Below are positions 23,335 to 35,800 of a stretch of 64,000 nt of DNA, piece by piece; within the stretch, counting starts at the first letter, position 1; each line of letters starts with the position of its first letter. The notes beneath the pieces were generated by a model. That model was not told where the DNA came from. It searched no databases and worked only from the letters and a program-made list of their open reading frames with translations. The position numbers were made by a program, and so were the translations under genes. The stretch is from Hirundichthys speculiger (Eukaryota; Chordata; Actinopteri; Beloniformes; Exocoetidae): NCBI GenBank assembly GCA_018398805.1, contig JAGFBZ010000012.1:1208001-1272000 (forward strand), in the 5' to 3' direction.

Positions 23335-23465
23335 GATATCTCCAGGTCAGAGGAGAGGAAACACCGATGAACCAAACCGTCTCCTTTGGGAAGACCGAGC
23401 TGCATTCAGTCCGGCGAGCGACGGAGCTGACCGTCCCAGAGCCCGGGTCATCATGCGGACCGGTC
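23335..23465. repeat. Dispersed GC-rich repeat, copy 1
   Basis: About 110 bp (ctgcattcagtccggcgagc, gaccgtcccagagcccgggt) closely match 44770-44870. Unclassified, possibly LINE-derived because both lie near LINE tails. Confidence 0.7.
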
Positions 23466-23695
23466 TTTTGTGCAGTCTTGAATTTATGAGATACTGAAAT
23501 ACGAGAACGTCTGAGTGTTGGAGCATAAAAAACAGGCGCCACGTCATGGTTTGAATTTAGAACAAATGATGAAACAGCTGAATGAACGCGTGTATGCCTT
23601 AAACCCGATGTTCATTGACACTCCTTCCTCCGATCATGCATCACTTCCGTCATGTGACAACCGTCTTCTCTCCGTCAGGTCGGCGGCTCTGCTAG

Positions 23696-23869
23696 CGTTC
23701 TCCTGGTGGAGGCGTTTCATGGCGGCTCCCACAAACAGTTGATCGACCTGCTGAAGGAAAACCTCCATGACTGCTCTGTCTTCACGCTGCCCGCCAAGAA
23801 GTGGCACTGGAGGGCGAGAACGGCGGCGCTGTTCTTCAGCCAGACCATTCCTGCCTGTCCGACATACAG
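23696..23869 (+). CDS. gtdc1: gtdc1 coding exon 1 seen in the window (residues about 2-60)
   Basis: Encodes [16 protein letters not shown] through [20 protein letters not shown] to TYR. The last codon is split (AG|A) at the donor gtgagc. Two acceptors are possible. The one used here is ctgctag before CGTTCTCC; it needs an upstream ATGAG and gives the conserved Met-Ser start. A stronger-looking acceptor, ctccgtcag, ends at 23678 and would add Val-Gly-Gly-Ser-Ala in frame (phase 0). The only in-frame ATG just upstream (23652) is followed at once by TGA, so the start codon must lie in an earlier exon. Confidence 0.9.
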
Positions 23870-26800
23870 GTGAGCCCCACGCAGGTGACCCAACTTTAGG
23901 AGTTCAGTCAAAGACCTACCAACATGCAAACCACTGCTCTGACAATCTTAGGTACTGCACCTGTAGGTGGAGCTGCAGTAATCTAGTTGACACTGTTGGT
24001 CATTCATCTTATTCTTTCATTGTTTTAAGGTGTCAAGTCTTTTTTTTTTTTGGATATTCTGCTTGATTTAGGTTTCATTGAATAAGTAGGTTTCCGGCAG
24101 CCATGTTATTTATGACCTGTCCGGGTGTATCCCTGACTTTTGCCCAAAGAGAGCTGAGTATAAACAGAAAATTGGCTCATGATACAGGCTGCTGTGATAA
24201 AACACTGTCTATTGTGACATTTTACTTCATTTTTTTTGTTGAATGAAGCTCTGATAAAAATCCCTTTAAAACTTAATATTATCTGATTGGATGGCTGGTG
24301 AGCTGCATCCAGGTTTTCAGGTAATGGAAGCGGTTTAATGAAGGCTTTAATGGGTTTCTGCCATCTACCGTATTGGCCCAAATATAGGACAATTCTGATT
24401 ATAAGACGACCCCTATTTTTCAAATATCATTTTGGGAAAATAAAAATATCAAGAAGGCAATAAAGTTATTCATAAAACCATTTTTTATTGTACAATTACT
24501 ATAGAAAAAAACTCCCACAGAGATAACGTTCTACTGTATTGTTAAACATTTTAATGATTTCATCTTTTTTTAGGAAGTATGGTTCCATACTTAAGTGTCA
24601 GATTTCCATGTTATTTAAGATCAAGGTATGGTACTATTTAGTAAACTGTGTAGGGGTACACAATAACTATCGGGCCGATAACAGGAAATTATGACGTCAT
24701 CCCGATAAGTCCGATATCACGACGAATAGCCCCGATAACACATATATTTTTGTCAACACAGCAGTGCTTCTCTCCCTCTGAGTCTTAAATGACCGGCAGT
24801 GAATATTATGTTCAAGTGACGTCGGCATAATCAGAAAAACGATTACTCAATAAGGAAAATCAAGAATACCCTCTCATGCCAGAAAACAACTCGTTAATTC
24901 AGTTATAATTTTAGTAGTTGCTGACTTGAATTGATATTCGCAGTATTTTCCCACATGTTACACATAAAAAAAGAAAAAAATAGAAAAGGCTGAAAGAACG
25001 ACTGGCAAACAAGGGAACGTGGGAATTTACGTTACACCTTGAATGCATTGTGCTGATCACAACAAACATGGCGGCGTGGAACTTCATTAAAGTTTCAGAA
25101 GAAGATAGTTTGGTGGTTATTTGTGACAAATCCTCCGAGTGAATTCTACGAGGAGGGAAGCACAAGCTTTAATACGTAAAACCTGATCAGCCACCTACAA
25201 CATAACAATTGCTTCCGTGGAGTTTTGAAATTGCGCTAACGTGAGCTAATGAAAGCTAATGCTAATGTGCCTAAACCAGCAGCAGTCTCTCCTCTCCCTC
25301 ATTCCTCTCATCTAAAGCTTCCATGAGATTAAAAAATAAAAACTACTGAACCTCATTTACTTTAATTAAAGGTATTAATTTAAATGGAACCACAAGCCAA
25401 AATCCTTTAAATGTTAATATTTTTCAGTTTGTAATTCTGATGCAGGTATTTCCATCAGTTCAAGGAGCCTTTTATTTCTTTTATATCAGTCAGTAATGAA
25501 CCTTATTTAAGTTAATGTGAGATATCAAATAGGTTTGTTTGATAACTTTAAGAAAATGTTTGAGAGGCTTGCCAATAGTTTTTATTGGAAAAATTAAATA
25601 TCTGTTCATATAAAAAGTCAAAAATATTTTTGATTTTGTTCATAGTATTGATGTAATGATCTTAGGTATATGTGTGTGTTATCGGTTAGCGGTATCGGTA
25701 TCGGTCTTTAGGAGCTGAAAGTTATCGGTTATTGGTATCGGTCTTAAAAAACAGTTATCGTGCATCCCTAAAACTGTGTTCTCTTGAAATCTGAGAATAT
25801 GACTGAATAAGCTACAACCATGTAGTTCAATAACTGCATAACTATTGAAGTTGTGTTTTATTCAAGAACATAAATAATTCAGTCTGTAAAAAACGAATTC
25901 TGGACTCCAACAAAACTTTCAAAGCCCTTTGCTCGAGTTGGCTGCGTGGTTTCTCCATTCTCACTGGTTACCTCGGTGTGGGCTCCATCTAGTGGCGCAG
26001 ATGTGTAATTACAATAGAAAAGTCTAGTCCTCGATTATAAGACGGCCCCCATTTTTGAGAATATGAATTCCAGAATAAAATATCGTTCTATATTCGGGCT
26101 AATATGGTAACCTACCGGGAAAATAAACCTCAATAAACCTTCAGCTAAACAATGGAAGGAAATATTAGGTTATTTATTTAAAAGATACATAACAAACAGA
26201 TTCCCCTGGGCAGCATGGTCTGTGAAAATAGCACAGGCCCTAAACTGAAGCCCTGAGGCTCACCACAAGTGAGAGGAGCTGCAGAACGTCATAATCCTCG
26301 GCGTCAAAGGCAGCAGACGAGTGTAAAAGCATGAACGGAAGAATTTCTAGAGTCAAGCATGAAAAGCAGGTCAGAAGGAACTCCTAGAAGAGCCGTTTGA
26401 GTGTGACGATGAGTGACTTAATACCAGAACGAAACTTCTCACTGATGGCACGGCTTTGTAAGTTCAGTCAAGCTTGTGTTTCTTTGTGTGTCAAAAACCC
26501 GATAGAAATAATCTGACCTCAGATCTGATTCATTAAACAAACAAGAAAAACAAACAAAAACAAAAAAATCATGTGGGCATTACTGAGTGTCTCACATCAG
26601 GACCGACGCCAGATACCAGCCTCTCACAGCCCAGTAGTGTCTCCTCTTTTAAACCATTTTCTTCTTTTTCTTTAAATAAAAACAACTCCAAACATAATTT
26701 GACTCAACCAGTTGGTATGAGGTGAATGCAACCACAGTCTACTGTCACATATAACTTTTTTCACTGTACCTGATTCATTTTTGTTATGAGAAATAAGCCA

Positions 26801-29800
26801 AAAAGAAAGAAAAAGTAAAAACAAAGAATGAAGGACTGAATGAGTGGATATCTAGACCTGAACCTGAGGGAAATGCTGTGGTGGGACCTTCAGACAGCTG
26901 AATGTCCAGAAACTTCACTCAACTGAAAAAACGTTGAGAAGGGTGAAGGTAAATTCCTCCCCGACCATGTGACGGACTGATGCCGTCAGACAGGAAGTTA
27001 CTGCTGCTGAAGGTGGATCTGCAAGACCACAGTGTCTTTTTTTTTTATTTTAGCCCTAATTTTTGTTAGATAAATAATTGCCCACTGAACGCAGTCACAT
27101 GTTGTTGTGTGTCTGAGGTTTATGCAGGAAAAAAAAACAGGATTAAAAGGCTTGGTACAAACTTTGACGCATGATCGTATCAACCCTCCTGTTACCTTGA
27201 CATCCTGCATCCTCCCCTTGTCCTCAGGGTCAGAAATGACCCGCCAGCACTGAAACCCTAAAATAAAGCTGATTCCTTTCATTTAATATGCCATATATAT
27301 GTTGCACAAAGAAGCAACCTTTCATTCATAAACTTCAGGAATATATGAGTTATCTCTTCTCAGAGTGCAGGAAGACGCCATTTATTCGATCGACACAAGT
27401 CATGTTTATTACAACACAGCTGTCTGAGTTGTTTTATGTACCAAACTAGATATTTATTATTCAGATTATTTTTCCTCATAGCTGTGAGGCAATATTTTCT
27501 ATCAAGAGACAGACCTTGTATACCCTAAGACAGGGGTGTCAGACTCATTTTCACTGAGGGCAACATCAGCATCATGGTTGCCCTCAAAGGGCCAGACTGA
27601 CAGCATGAGTGTAACAAATGCAATGTAAATCAAAATATATTAAACTACACCTTATTATATTGTTAATTAAGGGATTCTGTATTTATTTCCATGTTTTCTG
27701 TCAAAATGCTGACGTAGATTAAACTCTTTCACGACTGACACCGCCTCATAACACAAAAGAGATACTGTTTTATTAACCTTGAGATACAAACTTGTATTCG
27801 CTTTCCCGTTGATGAAACTGCCTTCCTTGTGCATCAATTTCTCTTTTCTTTGACATGTTGGAATTTGTTTGTAGAGGTTTTTTTTCTCAAATTCATCACT
27901 TCTGAAAATCGTCTTGAGTTCTTGCTCATGGTGAGATACCGTTATCGTTGTGGATAACGACGAAATGCATTATGGGAGATGTAGTTTATTGTCAATACGC
28001 ACTTTAAAGCGGCGCAAGCTTATTTTATGTCTTAAAATATCGGTTTAAAATTTAAGGCGATAGTGCACAATCGCTCGAGGGTCACATAAAATGATGTGGC
28101 GGGCCACATTTGGTCTGTTTGACACATGTGCCCTAAGAAATCATGTATAACCTGTTAACTGAAGGTCAAAGAACACGTGAAACACTCTGTGTCCCAGGAA
28201 GTAGATGCAGCCTCACCTTGTCAACTACAATACACCTTCAGTGACTGGCATGGAGGTGAGTCTCCTTAAAAAGGGCTTCCTGTGGAATTTCAGACCGAAA
28301 TGGAAACTTAAGTCTCAAGTCTATGAACTAGAGACAACAGTTTAGTTCAGGTTTGTCTCATCAAGGCCCCACAACAACGTGTTTAAAAGCTGGAGTACCG
28401 CCCCGATGTCAGAATCGTTAATGTGACAGAGTAACAGATTAACACAACGCCCCCACACAGACGTCACCAGCTCCCGCCTCCTGTTCCTTAAAACTCAGGC
28501 TGGAGGACTTTGACGTGGCCGAGCCTCTCAAACGTGGATGAGACTCATTTCCTGGACCTGCTCTGTCTGTTTTCGGTGGACCCGGTTTCACTCAGACCAG
28601 ATGAGATATTTTTGCTCCGCTCGCAGCCCAGAATAGAACCGAGACTTCCTGTGAGGAGGGACGTTCAGACCTGCAGCATGACTCAGCGGGCCCATTTGGG
28701 CTCACGAGGATCTGGTTTAAACTCTGTTTTCAAGTTTGTCTGATTCCTGATGAGGTTTCTGTGGTGTTGCGATTTCTGTCCTGCTCAACATTGTGAGACT
28801 GAAAACATCTCCGTACAGTGACGGACTCAATACAGAACTCCAGTTTTCATTCATCTTGGCCCTAAATTGTAGTCGTCTTTTATATCCTGAAAACGTAACT
28901 ATCTGCTCTCCGCTGTATCTTTCAAAAGGCCTCGCGGTGAGTCGTCATCGTTCATGATCTTTATTTTTAAAAACGCGATCTGAGAATGAGTCAGCAGCTG
29001 CGGCACCTCTCTGTTTGAGCAGTCAAACGCATATCAAACCGGGCTTCGCATTGACCTCCGGTGACTGGCAGATCGGACCTAATACGAGTCAGCAGATATT
29101 CCCCCTGCTGCTCCTCGGCCTCGATGCTCCACGCTGGACCACCAGAGTTACAGCGTCGCCCTGAGCTTCAACCGGACTGAGCCGAGACCTGGGTCGGGAT
29201 CGTACCCAATACTTGAGCCACAGTTGATAGAATACAGTGAAGACCAGCGGTTCCTGGGTCAGGAGCAGTGCCAAGACTTGTGCTTAGACCTGAGCCAAGA
29301 CCCACAACACCTGAGTCGTGTTCAGGGCCGAGACCGGAGCCACAGCTAGAACTAAGTAGTTAGCCAAGGACAGTACCAGAACCTAATCTAAAGCAACGAC
29401 TAGAACAGAGGCAAAGATAGAGGAGGGTCATAAGTAGAACTGAGACCGTTGCCAAGACCAGCGGGACCTGAGTGAGGGACAGAGTCTCGTCTAGAGCAAG
29501 AACCAATAAGTTCTGGGTCAGCATCAGAGCCAAAACTGTGCTAAAAATATAACTGAAACCACAGTCAAGATCAGAACCAAGATGGAAGCAAGAAAACCAG
29601 AAATGAGACACGAACCAAAGCTGAAACTAAGAACAGAACCAACAACCAGAAGACATGGGTCAGAACCAGAGCCAAGACTAGAGTCTCAACTAGAACCCAG
29701 GTCTGAGCCAAGGATGAGACATGAGTCTCAATCAGAACCGAGAACAACATGACCTGGATCAGGGTCAGGGTTAGAAAAACAATCAGATCCGGGACATGAG

Positions 29801-32800
29801 CCAGAGCCCAGAAGAGAAAGACCTGGATCAGGATTTGAGCCAAGACTGGAGCAAACAGTGGAGACCAGAACCAAGAGCAACCAGATGTGGGTAAGGAGAA
29901 GAACCAGTGCTAGACTTGTTACTGGACTGAGTCCAGACTAGAGCAAGACCAAGACTAGAGAAATATGAAGCACAACCAGACTAGACACCAGGGAAGATGT
30001 GGGTCAGGAACAGAGTTGAGACCAGGGCCACAACAAGAACCCAGTCCTGAGCCAAGAACATGAGATCTGAGTCAAGATCAGAACCAAAGCCCAAGCCACA
30101 ACAGGAACCCAGTCCTTAGCCAAGAACAACATGATCTTAGTCAGGACCAGAGCCACAACCAGAACTGGGACATGGGCCAGAGCCAAGGACTTTAGATCTG
30201 GGTCAGGATCAAAGCCAAAAGTAGAGCCAAACAGAATGGAGACCAGAACTAAGATCAACCAGACCTGGTTCAGGATGAGAACCAACACTGGTGCTGCTGC
30301 TAGAACCCAGACCTGAGTCAAAACTAGTCACAACAGAGATTAAAGAAATATGAACCACAACCAGACTAGACACCGGGGAAGATCTGGGTCAGAAACAGAG
30401 TTGGGACCAGGGCCGCAACAAGAACACAGTCCTGAGCCAAGAACACGAGGTCTGAGTCTTGATCAGAACCAGGAACAACTTAACCTGGTGTAGGATCGGG
30501 ACCAAGGCTAGTGCCACAACCAGAACTGGGACATGAGCCAAAGCCAAGAGGGAAAAAGACCTGGATCAGGACCAAGACTGGAGCAAACAATGGAGACCAG
30601 AACCAAGAGCAACCAGAACTGGGTAAGGAAAAGAATCAGTGCTAGAGTAGTTACTGGAATCCAGGACTGAGTCCAGACTAGAGCAAGACCAAGACTAGAG
30701 AAATATGAAGCACAACCAGACTAGACACCAGGGAAGATGTGGGTCAGGAACAGAGTTGAGACCAGGGCCACAACAAGAACCCAGTCCTGAGCCAAGAACA
30801 TGAGATCTGAGTCAAGATCAGAACCAAAGCCCAAGCCACAAGAAGAACCCAGTCCTTAGCCAAGAACAACATGATCTTAGTCAGGACCAGAGCCACAACC
30901 AGAACTGGGACATGGGCCAGAGCCAAGGATTTTAGATCTGGGTCAGGATCAAAGCCAAACGTAGAGCCAAACAGAATGGAGACCAGAACTAAGATCAACC
31001 AGACCTGGTTCAGGATGAGAACCAACGCTGGTGCTGCTAGAACCCAGACTCAGAGTCAAAACTAGTCACAACAGAGATTAAAGAAATATGAACCACAACC
31101 AGACTAGACACCGGGGAAGATCTGGGTCAGAAACAGAGTTGGGACCAGGGCCGCAACAAGAACACAGTCCTGAGCCAAGAACACGAGGTCTGAGTCTTGA
31201 TCAGAACCAGGAACAACTTAACCTGGTGTAGGATCGGGACCAAGGCTAGTGCCACAACCAGAACTGGGACATGAGCCAAAGCCAAGAGGGAATGGAATGG
31301 AGACCAGAACTAAGATCAAACAGACCTGGTTTAGGATAAGAACCAACGTTGGTGCTGCTAGAACCCAGACTCAGAGTCAAAACTAGTCACAACCGAGACT
31401 AGAGAAATATGAACCACAGCCAGAAGAGACACCAGAGAAGACCTGGATCAGAAACAGTTAGGACCAGGGTCATAACAAGTCCTGAGCCAAGAACACAAGA
31501 TCTGAACCAGGAACAACTTAACCTGGTGTAGGATCGGGGCCGAGGCTAGTGCCACAACCAGAACTGGGACGTGAGCCAAAGCCAAGAAAGAAAAAGACCT
31601 GGATCAGGATTGTAGCCAAGAACTGAGACCAACAAAACCTGGGTCAGCATGAGAACCAAAGCAGGAAGATATCCAGGGACGGATTAGTGAGCTGTCCAGG
31701 TTTATCCCGCCTCTCGCCTGATGACAGCTGGGATTGGCTCCGCCCCCTACAACCCCGCACAGCATAAAGCAGTAATTGAAGATTATTTATTACGAAACAA
31801 TAGCGTTTTATTTCACACATTTGTGGTCTCAGAGCAAACAGTAAATGCAGACCTCCATGTGGTCTTTTCGAGGTCTGTTTGTGGTTTTACCCAGAAACCC
31901 CTATGTCCTTTCCTTTTATGTCCGATCTTCAGCAGGTTCGTGAGTCTCGCTCCGTTCATGTCGTGTGTCATTTTCTCTGCAGAGTCCTGTTCAGCAGCTC
32001 GGTCCTGAACCTGTGTGAGCTGGTGGCTCTCAGACCAGATCTGGGCCGCCTGAAGAAGGTCCTGTACTTCCACGAGAACCAGCTGGCGTATCCGGTCCGC
32101 AAAGACCAGGAGAGGGACTTCCAGTATGGATACAACCAGGTGCTGTCATGGTAAACGCCCAGTCTTACCAGTTAATATTGATAATGTGGGGCGGGACTGG
32201 GACGAGGACGAGGAGGTTTGCCGATCAGTGATCGATTGATTGGTTACGGATCAACTCTGTCTGCAGATAAGAAGCAGCTCCATAATTGAATCCTACAGTC
32301 CACAGACTGATTGATTATTGATCCTAATGTGCTCAGTTTGATAACGTCAGTCATCAGCTGCAGTTTGTCTTCATGAAGACGGCACGTGACCGTGAAACGA
32401 TCGGGGGCAGATGCGATTGGTTAATTGCGAGGGCTGACACGGAGCTGTGCGTAATTGAGATGGGCCTAGTTGTCATTAATCAGCCGTCTAACAGTAACGA
32501 GCAGCTCACTACAGAAAACTGATTGTTGTTGATCAGCAGGCAGCTCATCAATAAGCAGCAGCTACTCCGTCTCCTTTAACGACATTACGGCGGCATCAAA
32601 TAACAACGCGGATCATTACGAGACGTCTGAGGGGGCCGAAGCCAGCAGGAGCTGCAACTCCGATTCTCTCAGAGGCAGGACGGGAACGGCTGTCCTCAAA
32701 GTGTCTGCAAACGGCGTTCAAGGAGATCAGGCGTCTTGCAAATCCAGAGCAGCAGCGCTTCAGAGAGTATCTCGGCGTCGGCGACGTTTTGCACCGACTG

Positions 32801-35800
32801 GAGCCGACGAAGAGACGACTGTGCTAATGCCACGTAAAGAAGAGTACAATAATCCAACCCTGAGGACATAAACGTGGGTACGAGTCCCAGGAAGCTGTGT
32901 TTGACAGCAGACGCGCTTAAATGTGCTGCTGAAAATCACACTCAGGTTTGATAAATGGTCGCACCAACGACCCCAAAGGGCCAACGCAGACTTGCAGCTC
33001 GTTAGAATAATTAATCACAACTATTCACATCTTATTTTCGTTGAGGTGCAAAACGTTAAGATCCAAATAGGATTTATGGCTGCCGTTTTGACATAGTGGT
33101 GTGAAAAAAATCAATTTGGCAATATATCGAGATTTTCGCCGGCCCAATATAATATCAATTTTTTTAGGAAAATTCATTGTGAATACTTAAATGTGCAAAT
33201 ACACTAATAATAAACATTAAATAGGTTGTTTTTTGAAGCAAAACGTTTTGACTCAATTTGTCCTCTGAATGATCAATATCATCTGATGAACATATACAGC
33301 AACTTGATTTTTCATCTCTACTTTTAATTTTGATATCAACTGGATAGAATATCGCAATATATCGTGATATTCCGATAATATCAAAACATTCAATATTTGG
33401 CAATATATCGCGATTTTCGGCCGCCCAATATAATATCAATTTTTTTTAGGAAAATTAAATTTTTAATGAAAATTCAATAGGACACATGAACTGCGCGGAC
33501 CCCCGTCTAAACGCTGGTCTCTGTGTCCTCAGCCTGGTGTCAGACGTGGTGGTGTTCAACTCGCGCTTCAACATGGACTCCTTCCTGTCCGCCATCCCCT
33601 CCTTCATGAAGAAGATCCCGGACCACAGACCCAGAGACCTGGAGCAGCTGATCCGTCCCAAGTGTGTGGTCCTGAGCTACCCAATCCAGTTCCCTGACGT
33701 CAGCAGGTCAGTGCCACGGTGGTCGTCGCATGGTCCACCATCTGATGGGGTGGAATGACATCACCAGATGAGTCATTGCAGTAGGTGATTGCTGAAGAAA
33801 ACCAGCAAGCAGACAGGAGGGTCTGTCAGAGCTCCAATAATCTGCAATAAAAGCAGGTGTGTGAAAAAAAAATTGATTTGGCGATATATCGTGATTTTCT
33901 GCCGCCCTATATATCGATTTTTCAGCTCCTAATATCAAATTTTTTCGATTTTTTTCAAAAACACTAATAATATTACATATACATATAGTAGAACATATAC
34001 AGCAACTTGATTTTTCATCTCTACTTTTAATTTTGATACTAACTGGGTAGAATATCGCAATATATTGTGATACTGCGATAGTATCGTATTGTGACCCGAG
34101 GTCCATGCTTTGCCCACAGGGGTGTGAAAAAAAAAATCAATTTGGCGATATAGCATGATTTTCGACCGCCCGATATAATATCGATTTTTCAGCTCCTAAT
34201 ATTGATCTTTTTAGGAAAATTTATTCATTCACTTAAAAAACACTAATCACTAATCAAAAAACACTGTGCAAACGCACTAATAATAAACAATAAATAGGTT
34301 GTTTTGAAGCAAATAGTTTTGACTCAATTTGTCCTCTGAATGATCAATATCATCTGATGAACATATACAGCAACTTGATTTTTCATCTCTCCTTTTAATT
34401 TTGATATTAACTGGGTAGAATATCGCAATATATCACAATAATATCGCATCGTGGCCCAAGTATTGCGATACATATCGTATTGAGAGGTCCTTGCCAATAC
34501 TCACCCCTAAATAAAAATACATGACAGAGATCATCGGTCCACCATCGACATCTCTGATGGACTGAGAAAGACCTGGTTCTGATCTGGTCCATGAAACTTT
34601 ATTTTGAACTGTTAAAACTCGGCCGATCCAGGCCTCGGATCCCATAACACTTCCACCACCGTGCTTGACAGTTGGCACGAGGTTTGTCTGTTTTCGTCGC
34701 TGTTTTGAAGACGTCGGTTGAGTCACCTCTCTGATTCGAATGTGGAGAGCTGATTTTTCCATCAGGCCCGATCTCTGGTGCGTTTCCCATCAAGCTGTTG
34801 TGTTGCTGCAGAGGTTTTTCCCCACCGTGCCTCCCACTCAGGTCACCTGCTTCATATCATTTACTGTATGTAGACGCCTCACTTTGACACACACACCTGC
34901 AGATCACTTTCACATCACACGATCAAGGTTGTTTTATTTTTTAAGTCAAAAACTGTGATCTTGTCCTGGCTAAAATAACAAAATCTGGACGAGTCTTAAG
35001 AAGACTTCCTTCATGGTAAATGGTCTGCAAGACTTCACAGCCTTTTTGTCTTGAAGGCATTAGAAAGCTTTTTACTGTCGACTGAAGATCATGTCTTTAG
35101 GACTTACATCTTGGTCGTAACAGCAGGTAGCTTTTTGTGTTTCCCGTTAATAATACCTGGGTTTTACTGTTGGTCTAAGTAGTTTGGGGCTAGAGTTGCT
35201 CCAAGTCCATCCTGGATGACCGAACTTCCCTCACCCTTGTGAGGGAAGTTCAAAGGGAGGAATGGAAAACTGTTTCACATCACCAAAGAACAACCGGTCC
35301 TTCCTTCCTTCCTTTCTCCGCCAGCTGTGTTGTCAGGTTTAGTTCCTGGACTCGGTCTGATATCGTGTTTCTTGACAAACTGATGTTAAAATCCTGTTCC
35401 TGGTCAGAACAAACCTGCTCATCTTTGTCCAGGATGATTTAAAAGTGTAGATCCTAAAAGACACTTGAACTCTTGGTCCTTTGCTACCAAACTTTTTGTC
35501 TTTAAATCACGAATTATTGTCGTAAAAGAGGAAATTTCACAATGGCCACGGTTACATGATGTTTTTTAATTCAGAATTAATTATTCAGAATTAAATAATT
35601 CAGAATTAAACTATTTTCCTTCGAGTTTACATGGAAATAGTAATTCTGAATTGAGGTTTACATGCAAAACACGTTTTATCGGCTTTATCCAATTCCGCTT
35701 AAGGTCTGGGGGTTGGGAAGGGTTCTGATTGGATGGGGGGGGCGGACGTATTTATGTATTTACGTCTACCGGAAGAAAACAAACTTACTTGATTAGCAAC

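Larger units (their letters stand above)
24368..26107. mobile_element. pogo-like element at a TA target, interrupted by hAT F
   Basis: The ends ccgtattggcccaaatatag and its imperfect inverse tatattcgggctaatatgg are flanked by TA (24366-24367, 26108-26109). 'attataagacg' occurs just inside both ends. Confidence 0.8.

Noticed and set aside
29360..31025. Leu/Val-rich minus-strand frames resembling membrane proteins
   Set aside because: They are reverse translations of the 'ccagaaccaagacc' repeat. The hydrophobic pattern follows from the unit and recurs with the 740-bp duplication.
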